Source: Bemisia tabaci (taxonomy: Eukaryota; Arthropoda; Insecta; Hemiptera; Aleyrodidae). From it: DNA of 64,000 nt. A model generated the notes under the pieces. That model made no database searches. It was not told the DNA's origin and saw only the letters and a program-made list of their open reading frames with translations. The stretch lies in contig NC_092796.1 in the NCBI RefSeq assembly GCF_918797505.1, positions 53,970,851-54,034,850 on the forward strand, written 5' to 3'. A program made the translations under genes and the position numbers. Positions 50,475 to 59,700 of the stretch are shown one piece after another. Each line of letters starts with the position of its first letter. Position 1 is the first letter of the stretch.

Positions 50475-51337
50475 GTGAATTCACATTTTATTCTTATTTC
50501 AGATTTTTGAACCGTTCTTTAATCGCATGTATGGTAAAGTCAGGCGAAAACTTTATGCCTTTCGGTGGAGGCCTAAAGTCAATTCCCACATCGAAAAAAC
50601 TCGATTTGGGTTTAAAATTTCGATTTTTAGTGATTGATGCTGAAACATTTTGATTGTTACATTAGCCACACAGCAGTATACTTTGTGGCTAAATGCAACA
50701 ATTTTTGTTGCGTGGCGCCACGAGGCGTGGCATACCCATCGGGGAATAATATACTATATTAATAATGTTCTGGGCGGTTGAGCTAAAACGTTCCTGATAC
50801 TGGTAAATCAAAACAATTCCGAACTCCAACTTCGAATTCCCCTTTTCTCGCCATCAAACTTTAATTTGCTCTCCATACTGGAATAAAAACATGGCGGATT
50901 TCATTAGAAGTATTGTAAATTCTATCACACTGGAAAAAAAAAACACATTGGATCTAGAGTCCAGAACTACAGGCTCTTGAAAACATTGACAAGAAAAAAC
51001 ACTCTTGATTCAATCAGATTTAAGCTTAAATCAAAAGGAAATCCGCTCAAATTAAGAGGCTTGGTTCTTGATTTAAGCAAAAATCCGATTGAATCAAGAG
51101 TATTTTGCCTTGTCGATGTTTTTAAGAGTCTGGACTCTAGATCCAATGTGTTTTTTTCCAGTGAGACTGGAATAAAAACATGGCGAATTTCATCAGAAAG
51201 TATAGTAAATTCTATCACGAGTCTACTTGATTTTTGACACAGCGATGCTGTGTTGGTCTGGCTCGAAAATTCTTGGGGTGCTGATACGTTTCCGGGGCCC
51301 CTTCTTCACGGATGGGGCTCCCCTACGTTCATTTTAG
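50475..51337 (+). other. Channel-gene intron with palindrome flanked by direct repeats
   Basis: This 0.86-kb intron is largely occupied by a 236-bp palindromic element (50928-51163) bracketed by ~52-bp direct repeats (50877-50928 and 51166-51218). The remainder is unremarkable and ends in TTCATTTTAG. Confidence 0.75.
50928..51163. mobile_element. Palindromic MITE, CACTGGAAAAAAA ends
   Basis: Left CACTGGAAAAAAA, then ACACATTGGATCTAGAGTCC, is mirrored at the right, and inner segments ACTCTTGATTCAATC and AAATC-rich arms also pair. Nearly all 236 bp can fold into one hairpin. Antiparallel short open frames through it are a consequence of the symmetry. Confidence 0.88.
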
Positions 51338-51483
51338 GTCGGGCCCACGCTGGAGGAAGTATTCGCAGGATGTTTTTGGCGTGGAACACCTCATCCCTGC
51401 ACCGATCTAATTCGACCTCAACGGACTGAAGAGGGATACTGCTACTCGTTCAACAGCAAGACTGCAGAAAGAGAGAGCAACGC
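51338..51483 (+). CDS. DEG/ENaC channel exon: conserved GYCYSFN motif
   Basis: The exon begins VGPTLEEVFAGCFWRGTPHP, continues CTDLIRPQRTEEGYCYSFNS and ends KTAERESNA. The C-W------C--L-----TEEGYCYSFN pattern is a diagnostic extracellular signature of pickpocket/ENaC subunits, including two of the conserved cysteines before the GYC-FN motif. The acceptor is TTCATTTTAG and the donor GC|GTGAGT. The start is phase 0, matching the exon at 50312-50474, and the end leaves two bases. The following exons, covering the remaining cysteine-rich domain, TM2 and the selectivity filter, were not found before the convergent lipid-carrier gene at 55.2 kb. The gene is therefore partial here, truncated, or has distant exons. 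Confidence 0.9.
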
Positions 51484-53521
51484 GTGAGTCAGCTTTTAGA
51501 TTAATTTTATAAACGAGGCACGAAATTTTATAATCTTATACAAATGAAGTAAATCGCTTCTATTCCAAGCAAAAATAGGACATTGCTCCGTCGAACCTCT
51601 ACTCACAGGTTTGGATTTTTTCGCAGCTCCTTTTACGATGGGAAGCTGGGGCTCCAAAACTTTTAAAAGCCGTGGGAAGCGTTAACTAAACAGAATCCGG
51701 GAGTTTGATGCTTTTCGCAAGTTTAGACTTTTGAATATCTTGTTATTTTAATTTCGTTTTACTCTTTTGAGTATCTCGAATACCTCGAAAAAAGAAATCA
51801 GGGCCCTTGATGAACTCTAAAATTAGGGCAAAAAGTATCTGAACACCCGATTAAGCACGAGTACCTACTCTTCATAAAGATATCGCTCCAATACACTCAC
51901 CTCTCACATTTTAAAAGAGACATGCAGAGCTGAAAAAAAGAAGAGTGAGAATGTTGTGATACTCTCTAAACAATTTTGTTTGAACATCGATTTAATTTCA
52001 TTTTCAAATTAAAAGAAAAAATCGCCCCCATCAAACCACAAATCACGAAAAACAGCCCCCAAATCGGAACGAGAGATGCGCGCCGGACAACATCCGAGGA
52101 TGATGACCCTTCTTAACCAGTGATACCACTTTTTCGTCTCGGGGTGTGGTTTTGCCTATCCGTCGAGATGAAGGGAACCTCATTATTGTTGCTCATCGAC
52201 AGATGCAAAGATGCTTCCTGCATTACAATATTCGCTTCCCTGAAATTGACCCGTTTTCCCCTTACTTCATGTAATGAAAAAGAGGGAAGGAAAGTCCCGG
52301 AAAAGATAAAGAGGTATCTACGCAAATATTGCAAAACCTCGTGTAATCTTTCGCCAAGATTGGAGACAGGATAATGAACAGAGGAAAGTTTAGTTTTCAA
52401 TTTTATTTTTCAATAGAATCTATCTTAAATTTACAAGTTTTTACAAAACAACCGGTGCAGTTCTTAAAGTACAAGGCCATCGGACCGAATCGTAATTTAC
52501 TTTGAAGCACGCAAAACGAGTGCTTTTACGGGATGAATGAAGATTTTGCTCTACCATTCCACTCGATCGGAGGTTTTACCAAGCCCCATTTATTGCAATC
52601 CATCTGGGTCCAAAAAAATAAGGAAAGGATATTAAACCGCTGTTTCATAGACTTCTCAGGCACTCTATTGCCATAGATTTGCGTTTGCGAATTCGTGGTC
52701 TTTGGCGATGTACGTTTGATTTTTTGCTACAGCTGCTAGGATTCTGGTATTCTTAGTCTTGATAGCACATCAAGCTACAACTTTCTTTTGAATCTTACAC
52801 GCATAAGAGAGAATGTTAGTGATTACCAGATTTCTGATTATACATGATCCATAGAAAATCTAATAACCAACACTAGATTTCTGTCTGTGTAAATCATGCT
52901 TCTGATCGCGTTTACCTATTAGCAGCAAGATAAGCCTCGTCAAAAATCTAGTGCTGGCTACTGGAATATTCCTGGAGATCATAATAGGTAAAGAGGAATG
53001 TAGTAGCCACTAACTTATTTTTTCCCCGCGTATTTCAAATTACAAAATAATCGAGACTAAGAAAAGGTAGGATAAAATAACTACACTATAAATAAGTTTT
53101 CATTTTACAAATACATAATAATAAATTAAATTAATTATAAATAAATAGTGTTTCAATCGAAATCAAATACCTAAGTTAAGTACGTTTTATGTGATGTCTG
53201 TTTTACTTCATAATGCGTTTTGGCGAAAGGGATATACGGTAACGTAAAACTCGCAAAAATTGAGTCAGTGCAAGCTTTTCGCAAAAGTATATCTTTTAAC
53301 ACAACTGGAAATACTAAAAACAGAATACGCACGGTGGATTGAAACAGTACCATCATATTCACAAATGAGAGGAAATTGAACTTAGGGTTGAAAAAAACGT
53401 ACTTAAGTATCCGCGTCTCTTTTTCGAACGGCATTTTTCCTCATTTGTAATATTTCATACCGTGCTGTTACTCGTTACTAAACACATTACAAAATTATGA
53501 CCGTTTCATCGGATATCATTC
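51484..53521 (+). other. Downstream of channel exon, no confirmed gene
   Basis: This region holds a strong acceptor at 51626 (TTTTTTCGCAG) whose frame continues the channel by only 13 residues (ASFYDGKLGLQNF) to a TAA at 51664-51666. That could be an alternative terminal exon, a decayed exon, or chance. A stretch open in two antiparallel frames at 52113-52400 does not match the channel family or the required phase. The rest is AT-rich. Confidence 0.4.
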
Positions 53522-53683
53522 AGTGGCGTGGCGTGCTTTGCAATATATCTATTGATACGCCACTCAAACCTATGAAAAAAGATCGATTATCAGGGTGTTC
53601 GCAGCGAACACCTTATTAATCGATTCTTTACCATAGCTTCAAATGGCGAGATATCGATAATCGATCATTCACGCCACGCCACT
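53522..53683. mobile_element. MITE, AGTGGCGTGGCGTG family, copy 2
   Basis: The two ends are the exact inverted pair AGTGGCGTGGCGTG. The interior is a second palindrome containing CTCAAACCTATGAAAAAAG / CTTTACCATAGCTTCAAATG, and GGTGTTCGC / GCGAACACC. It is the same family as 1648-1797, but these ends are better preserved. Confidence 0.9.
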
Positions 53684-54436
53684 AATATCATTCTTTGGGT
53701 CTCAATGCAATTATCGACGATAGAAATCCTCAGCCTCCGCGGTTCAAATAATTTCTGAACCTTTTAGGATCTCGCCTTCAACAATTGATTGGAATTATTG
53801 CAGTCTTGAGGAGGATACCAGGTCATGTAATTCTTGGTCACGAATTAACCTCGATATCTTTTTCTGTCAGTCGTCTCAAGCCTAGAAAACATATTTAAAA
53901 CACCATGACAACGTATTTGAGAACATTAAAATCATAGTTAGAAGGAGAATATCTGTTTCTGCAGGGTTTTAAACGATAAAATGAAATCATGTGTTATTTT
54001 AAGCTTCAACGAAGAAACGATTACCCAATCAAGCCATCGCAAAGGCAACAGTTTTCTTTAATAGTCATTTACTAGAAAATAAAGTTTCAATATGAACAGA
54101 CGATGCAGATTTTCTGATTTCATCGGTAGTGAAATTGGACTAAATTTTGCAATCGAGCTATAACTTCCGGCCCGGTTTAAAAATAACGTATGTGCCTTTA
54201 GTTTCCCTTTGCACATAAGTGTTTTTTCAAATGAGCCAGAATTTATAGCTTAAAATTGCAATATGCAGTCCAATTTATCTTAGTAGCAGCAATGTGAAGT
54301 ATTCATTAAAACACTCTCATTCAAGGTGTCTTTGCGGTAATGTGACTCATTTCATCCTCTCTTAAGTGTTTTCTACAACGTCTCATCCCTAAGTATCCGC
54401 TTGGGAAAATAGAATTTTGACGTTTCCGTTTGTAGC
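53684..54436. other. Intergenic, nothing recognised
   Basis: This is AT-rich sequence with no exon, repeat family or RNA gene that I can support. Confidence 0.5.
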
Positions 54437-54696
54437 AGGGGCTGATTTTGGAAATTTTGTGTTTGTCGGGCGGACATAGATGACTTACGTTGCATGGCGT
54501 AGTGTAGTTGGTTGGTCATGTATCATCCTTACTTTGTCGTGCCTATGTCGGGTAAAATTGACGATAAGCTATCAGGAGCTCAAATGGTGCCTCTAGCTTG
54601 TCGTCAACTCCACCGAAATATAAGATATAACCGACCAATTAACGCATGTCATCTATTTTCGCCCGACAAACACACAATTTCAATAATCGGCTCCTA
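54437..54696. mobile_element. MITE with AGGRGCYGATT ends, 260 bp
   Basis: Left AGGGGCTGATTTTGGAAATT and GTGTTTGTCGGGCGGACATA are mirrored at the right as AGGAGCCGATTATTGAAATT and GTGTTTGTCGGGCGAAAATA, followed by GATGACNTNCGTT. The arms extend about 70 bp. The 61-codon open frame inside is not a gene. Confidence 0.85.
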
Positions 54697-54979
54697 GGGA
54701 ACATTTGCGAACATTGGGATGTATTTTTCTCTTAATTTTCATTTAAATCATTATTACCTATGTAGTAACTAAAAACTATTTAATAATGGCCCTCGAAACT
54801 TTCATCATTGCGTATCTAAAAACTTGAAAAAGGACGGCAAAGAAGGCACAATGTTATGCATTTCTGAACTTAAACCTGGTACACCGATAATGAGGAACAG
54901 GCAATCTAATTTGCATATTCTTCCTTTTCTCATATACTTCTCCACTTATTTTCTCTGTCCTTTTCATCGTCTTCTGTGT

Positions 54980-54980
<1 letters not shown>

Positions 54981-55012
<32 letters not shown>
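54981..55012. repeat. Poly-T tract (32 nt)
   Basis: This uninterrupted T run lies about 200 bp beyond the 3' end of the minus-strand lipid-carrier gene. It is probably a microsatellite. Confidence 0.85.
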
Positions 55013-55018
<6 letters not shown>

Positions 55019-55217
55019 AAAGGGTGAGAATGTACATGTCTTTGATAACCCTTTAGTTGTATACCTACGCACAGTGCGTATTCGTTGCTACCAACTTTAT
55101 GCCTACACCCTTTGATTTTCCTCGTCCTCTAATTTTCAAGGATTTCTATTCGTTTTTTGTATGAGACTTCTATGATAAAGCTCGCTATTTCGTTTTCTCC
55201 TCTAAAAATAAAAATAA

Positions 55218-55412
55218 TCAATGGGCCAGGAACCCTTCATAGTGTTGTAATTTTACGTTACCCTTAATTTTGTCTTCACACGACATGAGGAATCTATTTG
55301 TGGCAGCAAAATCATGTGCGAGGGTCGCTCCAGAACCTCCGAACTCGGGAGGGAGAATTTTGGGCGATACTTCAGCGTGAAGGGAAGCATAATTTTTACC
55401 GTGGAGTCTTAT
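55218..55412 (-). CDS. CRAL-TRIO lipid-binding protein, C-terminal exon
   Basis: This minus-strand exon of 64 codons plus TGA follows a TTTTCCTCAG acceptor in phase 0. The translation begins IRLHGKNYASLHAEVSPKIL, continues PPEFGGSGATL and ends HYEGFLAH. The sequence I-LHG---SLH--VSP-ILPPEFGG is the hallmark C-terminal end of the CRAL-TRIO (SEC14-like) domain in alpha-tocopherol-transfer-protein-like and clavesin-like proteins, cytosolic carriers of hydrophobic ligands. The PPE-GG turn closes the ligand pocket. With the exons at 61903 and 63290 it gives most of the C-terminal lipid-binding domain, but the intervening ~40 residues were not located. It is convergent with the channel gene. Confidence 0.88.
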   Translation of the reverse strand: MRLHGKNYASLHAEVSPKILPPEFGGSGATLAHDFAATNRFLMSCEDKIKGNVKLQHYEGFLAH

Positions 55413-55919
55413 CTGAGGAAAAATCATTTTCATATTTAAATGGGTGAAAGTACACGTTTAATCATATTGAGTTAATTAATGGTCACTTCATGAAAGTGAA
55501 TAAAAAGAGGCAGCAGAGCAAACGCTTCCCACTAAGTTTTGTTCCTTTTGGCCAGAAATTGCTTTCTTTTGTGTGATAGATCTCGGTGCATTACCCACTT
55601 TCATCCTTCACACACATCTGTGATTCGTGTATCAAAGGATAAGGCTCTCTTCTCTTTTTCCTCAACAAGCAGCATATGCACGAAAACCTCTGTGAAGGCA
55701 AAGCATAATCTTGATGGGATAAGCTAAAGGCAATCATATTTCTTGTTTGCTTTGCTTCAACATTCCGTTTCAAATAAGGTCAATTAGTTCTTTATCAAAA
55801 CATGTGACGACTTGCTCTTTGAATGTCCTTGAAGACTAACCTTCTTGGGGCTGAAGGAAATAAATAATTTAAAAAATCGAAGCTTATTGCTGATCGATTT
55901 CCTCGATGAGAGTTCCTTT

Positions 55920-56164
55920 GAGGGGTTTGAAGGACAAAGCGCATAAGTGCAGTTCTTTTAAAAAAAATCGAGGTGTTACTGATTTTGAGTAAAACTAGTC
56001 TTAATGCATATTTTGTGAAAAATTCGCTCACAAATTCTAATTTTCTAGACATTAAAAAGTCAGTTTTAACTTTCTTTCCGCCATAATGTAAATTCGAAAT
56101 TTTAATCACGTATTTTTCGATATAGCAAAATCCGCATTTACCCGCCTTGTCCTCCACGCCACTC
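55920..56164. mobile_element. MITE, GAGGACAAGGCGCATAAGTG family, copy 1
   Basis: Left GGACAAAGCGCATAAGTGCAG and right (inverted) GAGGACAAGGCGGGTAAATGC are diverged TIRs. The interior blocks AACTTTCTTTCCGCCATAA and CACGTATTTTTCGATATAGC are shared with the copy at 62211-62392. It lies in the lipid-carrier intron. Confidence 0.8.
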
Positions 56165-57789
56165 ATTTGTAATTGGAAATTAGAAACGTAGCAAATCTGC
56201 ATTATATTCTTGGAGCTTGAACTAACTTAATCGTGTATAAGACTCTTTTTTTTTATGAAAATCGCACATGCAGTAATACTTCCATGCTCGAAAGACACTG
56301 TTTTAGCTGTATTGATTTTGAGCCAGAACAAAACAGAGCATTATCGGAAATCAGTGGGGAACTTCTGATTTCACGATCTACCTCACGTAGACTGGAAGCT
56401 CTAATTTTGTAGATCAAACTGTTTACATTCTGGCTTCTGACTAGATAAAAGTAATCAGGCACGTAAGTCCAAAGTTTATTTTATCGAAAGGATGTCGCTT
56501 CTTCGTGAAAAATATGAGGGTCAGAACTAAAGACCATTGAAATTCTAATACTTCATCTTTTTCTTAGTTTTCTCCATTAGATTTTATGTACAATATTCTT
56601 GTAGACTGATTCTGTACCGACACCAGAAGTTTTTATCGATTAAAACTGGAAATGTCTCTCAAGGTCAAAAATTCATATGTTTTAAAGTATGGACGTATTT
56701 ATACGAAAGGGAACTAAGCGCCAAATTTCCAAATTTCAGTTTTTAACGGATCTGGATTCTCCATGTAATAGGCTGCTCTCACACGTAAATATGCCCCCAA
56801 AATACTAATTTCATCCCCTGGAATCAGCCCCTGAAAAATCGCAAAACAGGGAATCAGCGATTACGAATAAAATCAAAAGGAACTATATGTAATTCCCTTT
56901 GATTTAATGCGCTAACCCGGATTCCGAATTAAATCAAAAGGCGCTATCTCCACTTGATTGACGCGCGCGCGGCGAAGCTTGATGGAAACTTGGTGAAATA
57001 TAGTACCGGGGGGCATTTTTGGACGGGAAACTCGAATTTCGGGTCAAATTTTAAAATTTCATAAATTCAAGATGGCGGATGTGGCCTAAAATGTTATCTC
57101 CTATTTAAACGCGCATTGCCAAAAAATCCCAGATGTCGTCCCCTGAGTGACGGTCACATATCGACCGTGCGTTCCCTCTGGCTCGATCGATGTCAGTGTG
57201 CACTGACATGGACAAGGGGCTTTTAACGAGCGAACAAATTAACGAACCCATCGGAATCACTTAATTTTCATTAAAATCACTGTTAGGTATTTTATTGGAA
57301 TCGGAACAGTATTTAGAAATTCATGAGTATTAAGAGTGCGCTGGAAGGATTACGTGGTCAAAAGCGTGACCGTCACCTAGGGGTTCGTCAGGCCCCATCT
57401 TGACTTCCTCGGAGACGCGAGTTTGAATGGGAGCTCAGAATACGCAACTTCGAACTTGTTTTCCGTGGGTTAATAATGTTTCAAAAAATCGGAGAAAATT
57501 CCAGCGAACTGTGCGTACTCAATCCTCCAAAAAAATGCAAAAATTAAAAATTACTGAATAACCTCATTGTTAAAATTTTAAACTCCAATATGGCGGATGT
57601 GGCCTTCAACAATAGCTCAATGCCTGAATCGTTTGTGTGAAGTTCGGTATTAGGGGCTCAAAATGACAACAGAAACTGTTTTATTTAGATACGAAAATTT
57701 TAACATAGGTAATCAGCACATGAAGGGAATTCACGATCCGACGCTGCTAGGTAAACCACGCACCTCGACAAGGCGGTGTATTGTGAACG

Positions 57790-58149
57790 TACACGGAGAA
57801 AAAAACTTCGTGCGTGGGACCCGAAGTTTAGGTCATATGGATCTGTGAAGTTTTCGGATTGAGCATCTGAACACTTTCGGACCAGCTGCTGAGGTTTTGA
57901 TCACACATCTGAAACTTCAGTTCTTACATCTAAAGTACTTCGGTTTTCACATCCGAAAATTTCGGTTCTCACATCCGAAAAACTTCGGTTCTCACACCTG
58001 AAGACTTCAGACGTAAGAACTGAAGTTTCAGATGTGTGATCCGAACCTCGACAGCTAGACCTAAAGTGTTCAGATGCTCAATCCGAAAACTTCAGAGATC
58101 CATATGACCCAAACTTCGGGTCCCACGCACGAGTTTTTTTCTCCGTGTA
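57790..58149. mobile_element. Nested 360-bp hairpin MITE
   Basis: The ends TACACGGAGAAAAAAACT and, inverted, TACACGGAGAAAAAAACTC continue through CGTGCGTGGGACCCGAAGTT and CATATGGATCT. The interior consists of alternating ACTTCGG / CCGAAGT words, and nearly the whole element is self-complementary. It sits inside the larger 56691-59161 element. A truncated relative lies at 49657-49860. Confidence 0.9.
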
Positions 58150-58344
58150 GAGTGCCATATATTTAAAGTTTACAAACGTGGAAATTTCCACATCTCATCC
58201 ACATTGGCAAGATGCAGCGGGAAAGCAGATTGAGGTTAGGTAGGTATATTTGGGCTCCCACCACCTCCGGCCTTCACAACCCGGTCCGTGCGCTTTACGC
58301 AGGTTCATTGGCGGCCATTCTAGACGTGTAGTGCGTTTGTTTAA

Positions 58345-58860
58345 GAAATAGATATCATTTTAAGCCACATCCGCCATCTTGGATTTCTGAATTTTCAAAA
58401 TTTGACCCGAAATTCGAGTTTCCCGTCCGAAAATACTCCCCGATGCCAAGTTTCACCAAGATCGGCTGGACAGGGCCGAGATAGCATTTTAGGCCATGTC
58501 TGCCATCTTGGATTTCTGAATTTTCAAAATTTGACCCGAAATTCGAATTTCCCGTCCGAAAATACCCTCTACTACCAAGTTTCACCAAGATCAGCTGGAT
58601 AGGGGCCGAGATAGCATTTTAGGCCATGTCCGCCATCTTGGATTTCTGAATTTTCAAAATTTGACCCGAAATTCGAGTTTCCCATCCGAAAATACCCCCT
58701 GATACCAAGTTTCACCAAGATCGGCTGGACAGGAGCCGAGATAGCCTTTAGGCCATGTACGCCATCTTGGATTTCTGAATTTTCAAAATTTGACCCGAAA
58801 TTCGAGTTTCCCGCCCAAAAATACCCCCCGGTACCAAGTTTCACTAAGTTTCCACCAAGC
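58345..58860. repeat. Tandem array, ~126-bp unit, four copies
   Basis: Successive units contain ATTTTAGGCCATGTCCGCCA, TCTTGGATTTCTGAATTTTC, TTTGACCCGAAATTCGAGTT and CCAAGTTTCACCAAGATCGG. They start near 58352, 58478, 58612 and 58738. Reading frames through it repeat the same peptide and are not genes. It forms the right arm of the composite transposon. Confidence 0.92.
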
Positions 58861-59161
58861 TTCGCCGCGCGCGCGTCAATCAAGTGATTCAAGTGGAGAT
58901 AGCGCCTTTTGATTTAATTCGGAATCCGGGTTAGCGCATTAAATCAAAGGGATTACGTGCAAAATCCCCTATACCTCGCTTAATATGCATTTTTTCCTAA
59001 TTTTGGCAACGTACGTAATTAGAGGAACTCTTCAGCTTTCAAACAAGCTAAAGTAAACCAAAATCGGTCCATTAGTACGGAAACGCCAATTGTTTTAGTC
59101 AAACTTGCTTTACTGAGAAGTTTGGAAATGGCGTTTAGCGCCTTTTCGCATAAATACGTCC

Positions 59162-59700
59162 TTGTAAATCAATCCATAATTTTGATTCGGACGGGCATGG
59201 TGAGTTGAAGAGAAAAAAACAGAGGGAAAAAAACTTACTTTTTTCCTTAGTTTCTCCTTTAAAAATGGACTAAACATGGCAAATAATGCGCTAAAGTGAA
59301 ACGCTTGATTGATTATATGGATCTCTCGTAGGCGGAAAGGTATACACTCCTGTAAATCAGAATATTACCAACATGAAAGTCAGGTTCTAAGTAAATTAAT
59401 GTTAAAATAGTAAACAGAATTAAAAATAAGTATGTCCTCTCTTACATCCCAAAATTTGTTCAATTTCATTACGTATTACCATTGCGAATTTCAATATTTT
59501 GTCTTTCCAAGGTTCATCTGACGCTATTACTAGCGGATACGCAAGAAAATGTTCGATAAATAATTGATCTATCTTGAGGTGACAATAATCGATAAACATG
59601 AAATGCCGCGTTCTCGTCAGAAATAATCATGAGGGTTTTCATTGTACGGTCATGATTTTACGTCATTTTTTCCAACAACTTTTAATCCTTCCTTAGAAGA
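59162..59700. other. Unique DNA between two large elements
   Basis: These 0.5 kb lie within the lipid-carrier intron. On the minus strand a 44-codon frame near 59473-59608 is bounded by plausible splice sites, but its phase at the donor does not fit the CRAL-TRIO exons and I do not recognise the peptide. Confidence 0.4.

Larger units (their letters stand above)
56691..59161. mobile_element. Composite inverted-repeat transposon, ~2.47 kb
   Basis: The outer ends GGACGTATTTATACGAAAGG, and inverted at the right GGACGTATTTATGCGAAAAG, lead into subterminal inverted segments. These carry TTAAATCAAAAGGCGCTATC, a GCGCGCGCGGCGAAGCTTG block and TCGAATTTCGGGTCAAATTT. The left arm (56935-57090) has one copy of this last block, while the right arm has four tandem copies (58345-58860). 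A 360-bp hairpin element is nested inside. No transposase frame was seen, so it is non-autonomous. The end motif resembles the 220-bp MITE at 47575. Confidence 0.82.

Noticed and set aside
52113..52400. Antiparallel open frames that might be a further channel exon
   Set aside because: The frame with a plausible acceptor is in the wrong phase to continue from 51483, and no DEG/ENaC motif is seen in any frame.
55795..56202. 135-codon minus-strand open frame
   Set aside because: It runs through a MITE copy (55920-56164) and has no protein motif.
58355..58892. Repetitive peptides (GYFRTGNSNFGSNFENSEIQ type) on the minus strand
   Set aside because: They are translations of the 126-bp tandem repeat unit, with no start context and no independent coding evidence.
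59473..59608. Minus-strand 44-codon frame (IDQLFIEHFLAYPLVIASDE...) with plausible splice sites
   Set aside because: The donor phase does not fit the CRAL-TRIO exon at 55412, the peptide does not resemble that domain, and an open frame this short is expected by chance.
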